Assembly (NCBI RefSeq): GCF_024199985.1
Contig: NZ_JANARS010000001.1
Span: 496,001 to 560,000, forward strand
Direction: 5' to 3'
From: Nocardioides pinisoli
GTDB lineage: Bacteria > Actinomycetota > Actinomycetes > Propionibacteriales > Nocardioidaceae
DNA length: 64,000 nt
The notes beneath the pieces were generated by a model that saw nothing but the letters and a program-made list of their open reading frames with translations, was not told where the DNA came from and searched no databases. Made by a program: the position numbers and the translations under genes. Below, one piece after another: positions 50,468 to 58,531 of the stretch; the stretch's first letter is position 1; each line of letters begins with the position of its first letter.

Positions 50468-51643
50468 TTGTCCGATCCTGTGAGTTTCGGCCCCGACCTT
50501 GCGGACGTCTTCGGACCGTCCCAGACCGACGGTGGACCCGACCTCGTCCAGCTGCTCACGCCCGAGGGTGAGCGCGTCCACCACCCCGAGTTCGACCACG
50601 ACTTCTCGGCCGAGGAGCTGCGCGGGCTCTACCGCGACATGGTCCTCACCCGCCGCATCGACGTCGAGGCCACGGCGCTCCAGCGCCACGGCGAGCTCGG
50701 CATCTGGGCCCAGCTGCTCGGCCAGGAGGCCGCGCAGATCGGCGCCGGCCGCGCGCTGCGTCCCCAGGACTACGTCTTCCCGACCTACCGCGAGCACGGC
50801 GTCGCCTACTGCAAGGGCGTCGACCCGCTGCGGCTGCTCGGGCTGTTCCGCGGCGTCGACCAGGGCGGCTGGGACCCCAACGAGAACAACTTCGGCCTCT
50901 ACACGATCGTCATCGGCGCGCAGACCCTCCACGCCACCGGCTACGCGATGGGCATGCAGCGTGACGGCGTCGTCGGCACCGGCGACCCCGACCGCGACTC
51001 GGCCGTGATCGCCCACTTCGGCGACGGCGCGTCCTCGCAGGGCGACGTCAACGAGGCGTTCATCTTCGCCGCCTCCTACAACGCCCCCGTCGTGTTCTTC
51101 TGCCAGAACAACCAGTGGGCCATCTCCGAGCCGATCGAGCGCCAGACCCGGATCCCTCTCTACCAGCGCGCGCTGGGCTTCGGCTTCCCGGGCATCCGCG
51201 TCGACGGCAACGACGTGCTGGCGACGTACGCCGTCACCAAGGCCGCGCTGCAGCGGGCGCGCGAGGGCAACGGCCCGTCGTTCGTCGAGGCCTACACCTA
51301 CCGGATGGGCGCGCACACCACGACCGACGACCCGACCCGCTACCGCCTCAACGACGAGCTCGAGCACTGGAAGCTCAAGGACCCGATCGAGCGGCTCAAG
51401 GTCTACCTGCGCCGCAACGGCCTGGTCGACCAGGAGTTCTTCGACGACCTCGACGCCGAGGCCAAGGAGCTGGGCCACCACCTCCGCGAGGGCTGCAAGG
51501 CGCTGCCCGACCCCAAGCCGCTCGACCAGTTCGGCTACGTCTTCAGCGAGATAACCGACGAGATCGCCGCCCAGCGCGACGAGTTCGCGGCGTACCTCGC
51601 GTCCTTCGAGGGCTCTACTACTACCGCTGGGGGGCACTCCTGA
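50468..51643 (+). CDS. pdhA: 2-Oxoacid (pyruvate or branched-chain) dehydrogenase E1 alpha subunit
   Basis: A 391-residue thiamine-diphosphate enzyme. The TPP motif runs from GDGASSQGDVNEAF to VFFCQNNQWAIS; other marks are LLTPEGERVHHPEF, TRRIDVEATALQRHGELG, YVFPTYREHG and the phosphorylation-loop region YRMGAHTTTDDPTRY. With E1beta and E2 it decarboxylates a 2-oxoacid and forms the acyl-CoA. Pyruvate and branched-chain oxoacids cannot be told apart securely; the N-terminus resembles actinobacterial PdhA. TTG 50468 follows AGGAG by 6 nt. The stop overlaps the E1beta start by 1 nt. Confidence 0.88.
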   Translation: MSDPVSFGPDLADVFGPSQTDGGPDLVQLLTPEGERVHHPEFDHDFSAEELRGLYRDMVLTRRIDVEATALQRHGELGIWAQLLGQEAAQIGAGRALRPQDYVFPTYREHGVAYCKGVDPLRLLGLFRGVDQGGWDPNENNFGLYTIVIGAQTLHATGYAMGMQRDGVVGTGDPDRDSAVIAHFGDGASSQGDVNEAFIFAASYNAPVVFFCQNNQWAISEPIERQTRIPLYQRALGFGFPGIRVDGNDVLATYAVTKAALQRAREGNGPSFVEAYTYRMGAHTTTDDPTRYRLNDELEHWKLKDPIERLKVYLRRNGLVDQEFFDDLDAEAKELGHHLREGCKALPDPKPLDQFGYVFSEITDEIAAQRDEFAAYLASFEGSTTTAGGHS

Positions 51644-52626
51644 TGTCGAACCAGAAGATCACGCTCGCCAAGGGCCTCAACATGGGCCTGCGCAAGGCGA
51701 TGGAGGACGACGACAAGGTCCTGCTCATGGGTGAGGACGTCGGCAAGCTCGGCGGCGTCTTCCGCATCACCGACGGCCTGCAGAAGGACTTCGGCGAGGA
51801 CCGCGTCATCGACAGCCCGCTCGCGGAGTCCGGCATCGTCGGCACCGCGGTCGGCATGGCGCTGCGCGGCTACCGCCCCGTCGTGGAGATCCAGTTCGAC
51901 GGGTTCGTCTACCCCGCCTACGACCAGATCGTGTGCCAGGTCGCGAAGTACACCTACCGCTCGCAGGGCAAGGTGAAGATGCCGATCGTCATCCGCATCC
52001 CCTTCGGCGGCGGCATCGGCGCGGTCGAGCACCACTCCGAGAGCCCGGAGGCGCAGTTCGCGCACACCCCCGGCCTGAAGGTGGTCGCCTGCTCCAACCC
52101 GGTCGACGGCTACTGGATGATCCAGCAGGCGATCGCCCACGACGACCCGGTCATCTTCCTCGAGCCCAAGCGGCAGTACCACGCCGACAAGGCCGAGCTC
52201 GACGAGTCCGCCACGCCCGAGCCGCTCTTCACCTCGCGGGTCGTCCGCGCGGGCTCCGACGCGACGGTCCTGGCCTACGGCCCCACCGTGAAGACGGCGC
52301 TCAAGTGCGCCGAGGCCGCCGAGTCCGAGGGCCGCAGCCTCGAGGTCATCGACCTGCGCACCCTCTCGCCGCTCGACATGGCCCCGGTCTACGAGTCCGT
52401 ACGCCGCACCGGCCGCTGCGTCGTCACCCACGAGGCCCACGTCAACCTCGGCATGGGTGCCGAGCTCGCGGCCCGGGTCACCGAGGAGTGCTTCTACTCC
52501 CTCGAGGCGCCCGTGCTCCGGGTGGGTGCGTTCGACACCCCCTACCCGCCGTCGCGGATCGAGGAGGAGTACCTCCCCGACCTCGACCGCGTGCTCGACG
52601 CCGTCGACCGCTCCTTCGCGTACTGA
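51643..52626 (+). CDS. 2-Oxoacid dehydrogenase E1 beta subunit
   Basis: A 327-residue transketolase-like subunit. It begins ITLAKGLNMGLRKAMEDDDK and carries LLMGEDVGKLGGVFRIT, DSPLAESGIVGTAVGMALRG, RIPFGGGIGAVEHHSESPEA and the C-terminal RTGRCVVTHEAH and FDTPYPPSRIEEEYLPD. It forms the alpha2beta2 E1 with the preceding product. ATG 51643 shares one base with the E1alpha TGA; the E2 gene follows after 11 nt. Confidence 0.9.
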   Translation: MSNQKITLAKGLNMGLRKAMEDDDKVLLMGEDVGKLGGVFRITDGLQKDFGEDRVIDSPLAESGIVGTAVGMALRGYRPVVEIQFDGFVYPAYDQIVCQVAKYTYRSQGKVKMPIVIRIPFGGGIGAVEHHSESPEAQFAHTPGLKVVACSNPVDGYWMIQQAIAHDDPVIFLEPKRQYHADKAELDESATPEPLFTSRVVRAGSDATVLAYGPTVKTALKCAEAAESEGRSLEVIDLRTLSPLDMAPVYESVRRTGRCVVTHEAHVNLGMGAELAARVTEECFYSLEAPVLRVGAFDTPYPPSRIEEEYLPDLDRVLDAVDRSFAY

Positions 52627-52637
52627 GAGGCACGCCC

Positions 52638-54179
52638 ATGTCTGAGTTCCTCCTCCCCGACGTCGGCGAGGGCCTGACCGAGGCCGAGATCGTCGCCTGG
52701 AAGGTCAAGGTCGGCGACACGATCGAGATCAACGACGTGATCGTCGAGATCGAGACCGCCAAGTCGCTGGTCGAGCTGCCGTCGCCGTTCGAGGGCACCG
52801 TCCTGGCCCTCCTCGTCCCCGAGGGCGAGACCGCGCCGGTCGGCACCCCGATCATCTCGATCGGCGCCGCCGGCGAGGCCCCGTCCGCGCCGGCCTCGGC
52901 CCCGACCGAGCAGACCGAGTCCGACCCCTACCTGGGCATGGCCGAGAAGGCCGGCGCCCAGCAGGTCGACCCGGCCGACATCGACCTGTCCAACCCGGCG
53001 GCGTCCGGCTCGATGGAGGGTGCGTCCCTCGTCGGCCGGATCAAGGCCGACCGCGGGCCGATGCGTCGGGCCCGTCGCGGCTCGGCCTCGCCGAGCACCC
53101 TCGCCGGTGCGCAGACGCAGATGCAGGTCCAGGGCGCGTTCGCGCCGGGCGGGGCGCAGTCCGACGAGGTCATGCCCGCCGACGAGTCCCCGGTGCCGGC
53201 CACCGACCAGCGCGCCCACGAGCCGGCACCGCCGGCCGAGGCGCTGGTCCCGGCGGCCGCGCAGGCCGAGCCCGGTGCCGTACGTGCTCTGGCGAAGCCG
53301 CCGGTGCGCAAGCTCGCCAAGGACCTCGGCGTCGACCTGACCACCCTGGCCGGTTCCGGCCCGTCCGGGTCGATCACGCGCGACGACGTCCACGGTGCGG
53401 CCAACGGCGCCACCGCGGCGCCCGCCCGTACGCCGTCGGTCGAGGCGGTCGCGCAGGGCCGCGGCAGTGCCGGGACCCGCGAGACCCGCGAGCCGATCAA
53501 GGGCGTGCGCAAGATGATGGCGACGGCGATGAGCCAGTCGGCCTTCACCAGCCCGCACGTCACCGAGTGGGTCACCGTCGACGTCACCGCCGCGATGCAG
53601 CTCGTCGCGCGGCTGAAGAAGCGCCCGGAGTTCCGCGACACCCGGGTCAGCCCGCTGCTCGTCCTCGCCCGCGCGGTCATCCTGGCGATGAAGCGCACCC
53701 CCGAGATCAACTCCTACTGGGACGAGGCCGCGCAGGAGGTCGTCTACAAGCACTACGTCAACCTCGGCATCGCGGCCGCCACGCCGCGCGGCCTGGTGGT
53801 GCCCAACGTCAAGGACGCCGACTCGCTCTCCATGACCGAGCTCGCGCAGGCGCTCGGCGAGCTCACCGCCACGGCGCGCGACGGCAAGACGCAGCCGGCG
53901 GAGATGGCGGGCGGCACGTTCACGATCACCAACGTGGGCGTCTTCGGCGTCGACGCCGGCACCCCGATCATCAACCCGGGCGAGTCCGCGATCCTCTGCT
54001 TCGGCGCGATCAACAAGCGGCCGTGGGTCGACGAGGAGACCGGCGAGATCGTGGTCCGCGACGTGACGACGCTGGCGCTGTCCTTCGACCACCGCCACAT
54101 CGACGGCGAGAAGGGCTCGCGCTTCCTCGCCGACGTGGCCGGCATGCTCCAGGACCCGGGCACGGCCCTGCTCTTCTGA
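52638..54179 (+). CDS. Dihydrolipoamide acyltransferase (E2) of the 2-oxoacid dehydrogenase
   Basis: A 513-residue E2 with one lipoyl domain (DVGEGLTEAEIVAWKVK; lipoyl Lys K42 in IETAKSLVELPSPF), an Ala/Pro-rich linker, a peripheral E1/E3-binding domain (VRKLAKDLGVDLTTLAGSGP near 220-255) and a catalytic domain from about 285 ending LSFDHRHIDGEKGSRFLADV, with H485 and D489. It transfers the acyl group to CoA. No E3 gene is in the window, so the complex must use lipoamide dehydrogenase from elsewhere. A nested palindrome follows the stop. Confidence 0.9.
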   Translation: MSEFLLPDVGEGLTEAEIVAWKVKVGDTIEINDVIVEIETAKSLVELPSPFEGTVLALLVPEGETAPVGTPIISIGAAGEAPSAPASAPTEQTESDPYLGMAEKAGAQQVDPADIDLSNPAASGSMEGASLVGRIKADRGPMRRARRGSASPSTLAGAQTQMQVQGAFAPGGAQSDEVMPADESPVPATDQRAHEPAPPAEALVPAAAQAEPGAVRALAKPPVRKLAKDLGVDLTTLAGSGPSGSITRDDVHGAANGATAAPARTPSVEAVAQGRGSAGTRETREPIKGVRKMMATAMSQSAFTSPHVTEWVTVDVTAAMQLVARLKKRPEFRDTRVSPLLVLARAVILAMKRTPEINSYWDEAAQEVVYKHYVNLGIAAATPRGLVVPNVKDADSLSMTELAQALGELTATARDGKTQPAEMAGGTFTITNVGVFGVDAGTPIINPGESAILCFGAINKRPWVDEETGEIVVRDVTTLALSFDHRHIDGEKGSRFLADVAGMLQDPGTALLF

Positions 54180-54183
54180 CGAG

Positions 54184-54286
54184 CGGGCACTTCCTCGCGC
54201 TGACACACGCCGACCGGGCACTTCCTCGCGCTGCACCGCGAGGAAGTGCCCGGTCGGTCGTTTCCAGCGCGAGGAAGTGCCCGGTC
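54184..54286. repeat. Nested palindromic element with two direct and two inverted copies
   Basis: CGGGCACTTCCTCGCGCTG occurs directly at 54184-54202 and 54215-54233. Its complement follows at 54237-54252 (16 nt) and 54265-54283 (19 nt). The inner and outer pairs can form a double hairpin or one long stem directly after the E2 stop. Likely a terminator-associated repetitive element. Confidence 0.8.
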
Positions 54287-54338
54287 AACGGGACGACCCG
54301 AGACATCTAGTTGCGCAGACCGCGCAATTACGGCCGAC

Positions 54339-54779
54339 ATGCTGGCCCGCGCGTTCCTCAAGGCTTTCGGCAAGGGCCGGGAGCCGTGGGCCATGGGCTC
54401 GACGGGTGCGCTCGTCTCGATCCCGGTCTTCTGCGACTCCGGCTACGTGATCATGAACCCCCCTCGCCCGAGCCACGGCCTGGTCGGCCCGCTCGCGGCG
54501 CTCGCCCTCGACCGGATGTCGTTCGACGTCGCCTTCCTCGGCGCGGACGCGGTCGACGTACGACGCGGGGTGGGGGAGCCCACCGTCGAGGAGACCTCGC
54601 TCAAGGAGCAGGTCGCCGGGATCGCCCGGCGCACCGTCGTGCTCGCCGACGCCACCAAGCTGGAGGCCGCCGCACCGGCCTGGACCCTGATGCCGGGGCC
54701 GTGGACCCTCGTGACAGACGAGACCACGCCCGACCTGGAGGCCGCCTGCCGAGAGGCCGGGGTGGCGCTGCTCTCCTGA
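54339..54779 (+). CDS. DeoR-type sensor domain remnant lacking the DNA-binding domain
   Basis: A 146-residue frame whose last two thirds match the C-terminal sugar-phosphate sensor of DeoR regulators (LVGPLAALALDRMSFDVAFL, GADAVDVRRGVGEPTVEETS, ARRTVVLADATKLEA). The usual N-terminal helix-turn-helix and the first sensor strands are missing; the first 45 residues (MLARAFLKAFGKGREPWAMG) are unlike DeoR. No ribosome-binding site is obvious. It is either a degraded regulator or a shortened sensor-only protein. The palindromic element just upstream may mark the breakpoint. Confidence 0.55.
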   Translation: MLARAFLKAFGKGREPWAMGSTGALVSIPVFCDSGYVIMNPPRPSHGLVGPLAALALDRMSFDVAFLGADAVDVRRGVGEPTVEETSLKEQVAGIARRTVVLADATKLEAAAPAWTLMPGPWTLVTDETTPDLEAACREAGVALLS

Positions 54780-54789
54780 CGAGTGGGCG

Positions 54790-55740
54790 TCAGCGAGCGT
54801 GCCAGGCCGCCAGCACCTCGGCCTCCCGCTCGGCGGTGAGCGCCGTGACGGGGGAGTCGAGGCAGCCCGGGGCGGTCTCGGCGAGGGGGCGGAGCCGCAG
54901 CCCGGCGGCGACGGCCGGTCCGGGGTCGTGCGCCAGCATGCCGTCGTACGCCGGTCGCGGGAGCCACAGCGGCAGTGAACCCTCGCCGGCCCAGGGCTGG
55001 ACGCCCTGCTCCTCGAGGAACTCGCTGTCGACCCAGGTGAGGCGGGGGTCCGGGGCGCCGACCCCGGCCGCGACCTGTGCTAGCAGGTCGCCGAGGGGCA
55101 TCGGATCGCCGACGGCGTCGTAGGTGCCGGTCGTCCTCGACTCGGCCAGGACGAGCAGCCACGCCGCGAGGTCGCGTACGTCGATCACCTGCACCACGTC
55201 CGACGGCCGGCCGGGTGCCAGCACCTCGCCGCTCCGCGCGAGGCGCTGCGGCCAGTAGGAGAAGCGGCCGGTCGGGTCCCCCGGTCCGACGATGAGGCCG
55301 GGCCGGGCGACCGCCGACGACGTCGTGCCCGACTGCACGACCTGCTCGCACGCCACCTTCATCCCGCCGTAGGCCTCCGGGGCGACGGCGAGGTCGACGT
55401 CGTCGGTGATAGGCTCGAGCAGCGGCTCCATCGCGGGGGACGAGTTGTCGGCGTAGACGCTGACCGTGGAGACGAAGACCCAGTGGGCGTACGACGTCGC
55501 CGCCACCGCCGCGCGTGCCTGCAAGGGGAGCCGCGTCACGTCGACCACGGCGTCCCAGCCGCCGTCGGCGACCGCCGCCGGCGGCGGGTCGGCGCGGTCC
55601 CACGGCAGGTGCGCGGCCCCCTCGGGCACGGGGCCGGACGCACCGCGGCAGGCGCAGGTGACGTCCCAGCCGCGGGCCACCGCCTGCGTCGCGACCGCGC
55701 GGGACAGGAACCGGGTGCCGCCGAGCACGAGGAGCCTCAT
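54790..55740 (-). CDS. NAD-dependent epimerase/dehydratase family protein
   Basis: A 316-residue extended SDR. The N-terminal motif is LVLGGTRFLSRAVATQAV, typical of the atypical SDR group with GGTxFLG, followed by VVDVTRLPLQARAA, the Y-x3-K in PEAYGGMKVACEQV and RPGLIVGPGDPTGRF. Such proteins include reductases and isoflavone-reductase-like enzymes with varied substrates; function is unknown. It starts at ATG 55740 with GGTGGAG upstream and is divergent from the coiled-coil gene 136 nt away. Confidence 0.84.
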   Translation of the reverse strand: MRLLVLGGTRFLSRAVATQAVARGWDVTCACRGASGPVPEGAAHLPWDRADPPPAAVADGGWDAVVDVTRLPLQARAAVAATSYAHWVFVSTVSVYADNSSPAMEPLLEPITDDVDLAVAPEAYGGMKVACEQVVQSGTTSSAVARPGLIVGPGDPTGRFSYWPQRLARSGEVLAPGRPSDVVQVIDVRDLAAWLLVLAESRTTGTYDAVGDPMPLGDLLAQVAAGVGAPDPRLTWVDSEFLEEQGVQPWAGEGSLPLWLPRPAYDGMLAHDPGPAVAAGLRLRPLAETAPGCLDSPVTALTAEREAEVLAAWHAR

Positions 55741-55876
55741 GGGTGCACTCCACCGGTCCCGGACGGCGGCGGCAAGGGGGTTCGCTCTGGGCGCAACCGG
55801 GGGCAGCCCCTTTGTCAGCGGGGGCGGCCGGCTGAGACGCTGGACCCTCCGTACGGGTGAGAAGGGGAGTGCGCGG

Positions 55877-57346
55877 ATGGCTCAGGACGCCGCGACGGCT
55901 GCTGCCGGCGAGCCTCCCACCACGGCGGCCCTCCTGGCGCGGGCGCAGCAGGTGGCCGACCAGCTGGTCAGGGAGGCGCGTGAGGAGGCCGAGCGCCTGA
56001 CGGCCGACCTGGCGACGCTCCGGGAACAGGCCCGCCTGCTCAAGGTCGAGGCGGAGCGCGACCGCGCCGAGGCGGGCCGGGCCCGCAGGCAGGCCGAGGT
56101 GGTGCTTGCCGGCGCCTCCGAGGAGGCCGCCACGATCGTCGTCGACGCCAACGAGCAGGCCTCCCTCCTGATGAGGTCCGCGGAGGCCGCCCGCGACCAG
56201 CAGGTCGACGCGGCCAGGATCGAGAGCGACAAGCTGCGCGCGCAGGCCCAGGACGACGCGGTGGCGCTGCGCGCCGAGTCGCAGGAGCTGCGCGACACCG
56301 CCGCCACCGAGAAGGCCGAGCTGCTCGACGGCGCGCGGGCCGAGGCCGACGCCACGATCTCCGGCGCCCAGGAGACCGCCGCCCGGCTGGTCGAGGAGGC
56401 CCGCACCGCCGCGCAGAAGCACCTCGACTCCGCGACCGCCGAGGCCGAGTCCCTGCGGGCGAGCGCGTCCACCGAGTCCGCCCGGATGCGCGACGAGGCC
56501 GCGCTCCACGTCGAGGACCTGCGTCGTACGACCGGCGCTGAGGTCGACCAGATGCGCCGGGCCGCGGAGGAGATGCTCGCCGCCGCGCGCGCCGAGAGCG
56601 AGGAGCAGCTGCGCCACGCCGCCGAGCAGACCGCGTGGGCCACCCGGACCGTGGAGTCGGTGCTCGCCGGCGCGGCCACGGAGGCCGAGTCGATCCGCAA
56701 GGCCGCCCACGCCGAGGCCGGCGACCACGCGCGGCTCGCCCGCCAGCGCGCCCACGGCATCATCGCGGCGGTCGACGGCCGGGTCGCGCTCGAGCTCGCC
56801 GAGGCCAGGCAGCGGGCCGAGGAGATCACCCAGGACGCCTCCCACCTCGCGGCCGAGCGCAAGACCGAGGCGAGGGCCGCCCTCGAGCAGGCCGAGGCCG
56901 AGGCCGCCCGGGTCGTCGCCGACGCGACCGACGAGTCCGAGCGGGCGGTCGAGCGTCTCGAGCGCCGCCGGGCGGAGGCCGAGAGCGGTGCCGCCAGCCT
57001 GCGCGCGCTGGTCGCCGAGGAGGTGACCCGCAGCCGGGCCGAGGCGGCCGAGGACCGCCGCCGGGCGCGCGAGGAGTCCGTCGCGCTCGTCGCCGAGGGC
57101 CGTGCCGAGGCTGACCAGCTCCGCGACAGCGCCCGACGCGCCCTCGAGCGGGCGCGGGCCGAGGTGGCCCAGCTCAAGGAGCAGCGCGACACCATCACGG
57201 CCGAGCTCGGCCAGCTGTCCGGCGTCATCGCGGCGCTCTCCGTGCCCGAGCGCGAGCACCCCGCCACCGACCCTCCCAGCACCGCCGACCCGACCCCCAG
57301 CGACCCGCCCTCCCCGCCACCCCACCAGGAGACGTCCGATGCCTGA
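55877..57346 (+). CDS. Long Ala/Glu/Arg coiled-coil protein
   Basis: A 489-residue protein that is coiled coil along nearly its whole length (about 15-445): heptads rich in Ala, Glu and Arg such as LVREAREEAERLTADLATLR, ARRQAEVVLAGASEEAATIV and RAEVAQLKEQRDTITAELG. The C-terminal 35 residues are Pro/Asp-rich (PSTADPTPSDPPSPPPHQE). No enzymatic motif or membrane helix. The gene overlaps the DivIVA-type gene by 8 nt, so a cytoskeletal or septal/polar scaffold role is likely (inference). ATG 55877 follows GGGGAG. The strong repeat pattern makes homology searches prone to false hits. Confidence 0.8.
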   Translation: MAQDAATAAAGEPPTTAALLARAQQVADQLVREAREEAERLTADLATLREQARLLKVEAERDRAEAGRARRQAEVVLAGASEEAATIVVDANEQASLLMRSAEAARDQQVDAARIESDKLRAQAQDDAVALRAESQELRDTAATEKAELLDGARAEADATISGAQETAARLVEEARTAAQKHLDSATAEAESLRASASTESARMRDEAALHVEDLRRTTGAEVDQMRRAAEEMLAAARAESEEQLRHAAEQTAWATRTVESVLAGAATEAESIRKAAHAEAGDHARLARQRAHGIIAAVDGRVALELAEARQRAEEITQDASHLAAERKTEARAALEQAEAEAARVVADATDESERAVERLERRRAEAESGAASLRALVAEEVTRSRAEAAEDRRRAREESVALVAEGRAEADQLRDSARRALERARAEVAQLKEQRDTITAELGQLSGVIAALSVPEREHPATDPPSTADPTPSDPPSPPPHQETSDA

Positions 57347-58394
57347 AGAGATGTTCACGACCGTGCGCCGCGGCTACGACCCGGCCGAGGTGGAGCGTGC
57401 CGTCGGGCAGGCGCAGGCGGAGGCCGACGACCTGCGCCGTCGGCTCGAGGCGGCCGAGCAGGCCGCCGAGCAGGCCCGCAGCGAGCTGGCGGCGTCCCGC
57501 GAGGCGCTCGTCGCCCGCGAGGCGCAGCAGCCCGAGGCGCCGACGTACGAGCACCTCGGTGAGCGCGTCGGGCAGATCCTCTTGCTCGCCGAGGCCGAGG
57601 CCGCCGAGATCCGCGACCGGGTGATCGGCGAGGTCGAGACCATGCGCAAGGAGGCCGAGCAGGAGGTCGGTGCCCTGCGCGCCGAGGCCGACCGCTACGC
57701 CGAGGAGACGCGCCGCGACGCCGACGCCGAGGGCGCCCGGGTCCTCGCCGACGCGCGCAAGGCCGCCGACGGGGAGCGCGACGCCGCCGAGCGCGACGCC
57801 TCGGCCCGCCGTGCCGAGGCAGAGGCCCTATACGAGGACCAGCGCGCCAAGGCCGCCCAGGCGGCCGCCGACTTCGAGACCACGCTGGCCGAGCGCCGCC
57901 AGAAGGCCACGGCCGAGTTCCAGGCCCAGCAGGCGGCCATCCAGGCCGAGCTCGACGCGATGGGCGCGCGCAACAAGGACACCGAGGCCACCCTCGAGCG
58001 CAACCGTCGCGAGGCCGAGGAGCGGATCGCCCGGATGCTCGCCGACGCCGAGGAGCGCTCGACCACGATGGTCGCCGAGGCGCGGGCCTCCGCCGACCGC
58101 GTCCGCGCGGAGTCCGAACGCGAGCTCGCCGCCGCGGGTCAGCGTCGCGACAGCATCAACGCCCAGCTCTCCAACGTGCGCCAGATGCTCGCCACCCTCA
58201 GCGGCACCGTGCCCGGCGTCGTCGGCCTCTCCGAGGAGCCCGCGCCGATCGCGGGGGCACCCCAGGGTGACCCCCTCGCCGAGGCCGCCCGCGACCTCCA
58301 CGACGGAGCCGGCGAGCCCGACGAGCCCGCGGGGGACGACGAGCCCGCGGAGGACGACGTACCCGAACCCGGGGCCGCGTCCGACGAGCGGTGA
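57339..58394 (+). CDS. DivIVA-domain coiled-coil protein
   Basis: A 351-residue protein. The N-terminus EEMFTTVRRGYDPAEVERAV matches the membrane-binding DivIVA start (F-x-T-V-x-x-G-Y-D); coiled coil then extends to about residue 280 (ETMRKEAEQEVGALRAEADR), followed by an acidic tail (GDDEPAEDDVPEPG). DivIVA/Wag31/SepIVA proteins mark poles or septa and organise wall synthesis. Start ATG 57339 has an AGGAGA site and overlaps the preceding gene. The last residues DER and the stop codon lie inside a palindromic element, so its C-terminus was altered by that element. Confidence 0.84.
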   Translation: MPEEMFTTVRRGYDPAEVERAVGQAQAEADDLRRRLEAAEQAAEQARSELAASREALVAREAQQPEAPTYEHLGERVGQILLLAEAEAAEIRDRVIGEVETMRKEAEQEVGALRAEADRYAEETRRDADAEGARVLADARKAADGERDAAERDASARRAEAEALYEDQRAKAAQAAADFETTLAERRQKATAEFQAQQAAIQAELDAMGARNKDTEATLERNRREAEERIARMLADAEERSTTMVAEARASADRVRAESERELAAAGQRRDSINAQLSNVRQMLATLSGTVPGVVGLSEEPAPIAGAPQGDPLAEAARDLHDGAGEPDEPAGDDEPAEDDVPEPGAASDER

Positions 58395-58441
58395 GCCACG
58401 CGGGTTCCGGCCCTCGTGAACCCGCCTCACGCACCGCTTGT
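58383..58441. repeat. Palindromic element, family A (copy 2), overlapping a stop codon
   Basis: Outer arms GAGCGGTGAG and CTCACGCACCGCTT, inner arms GCGGGTTC and GAACCCGC around CCGGCCCTCGT. The stop TGA of the DivIVA-type gene (58392-58394) is part of the left arm. Confidence 0.8.
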
Positions 58442-58465
58442 ACGACGACACGCTGACAGGCGCCC

Positions 58466-58525
58466 GACGAGCGGTGAGCCAGGCGGGTTCCGGCCCTCGA
58501 GAACCCGCCTCACGCACCGCTCGAG
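58466..58525. repeat. Palindromic element, family A (copy 3)
   Basis: A near-identical second copy 24 bp downstream: GAGCGGTGAGCCAGGC, inner GCGGGTTC/GAACCCGC around CCGGCCCTCGA, and CACCGCTCGAGC. It differs from copy 2 at only a few positions. The two copies stand between convergent genes (DivIVA-type and carboxyltransferase) and probably help terminate both. Confidence 0.8.
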
Positions 58526-58531
58526 CGGGGA

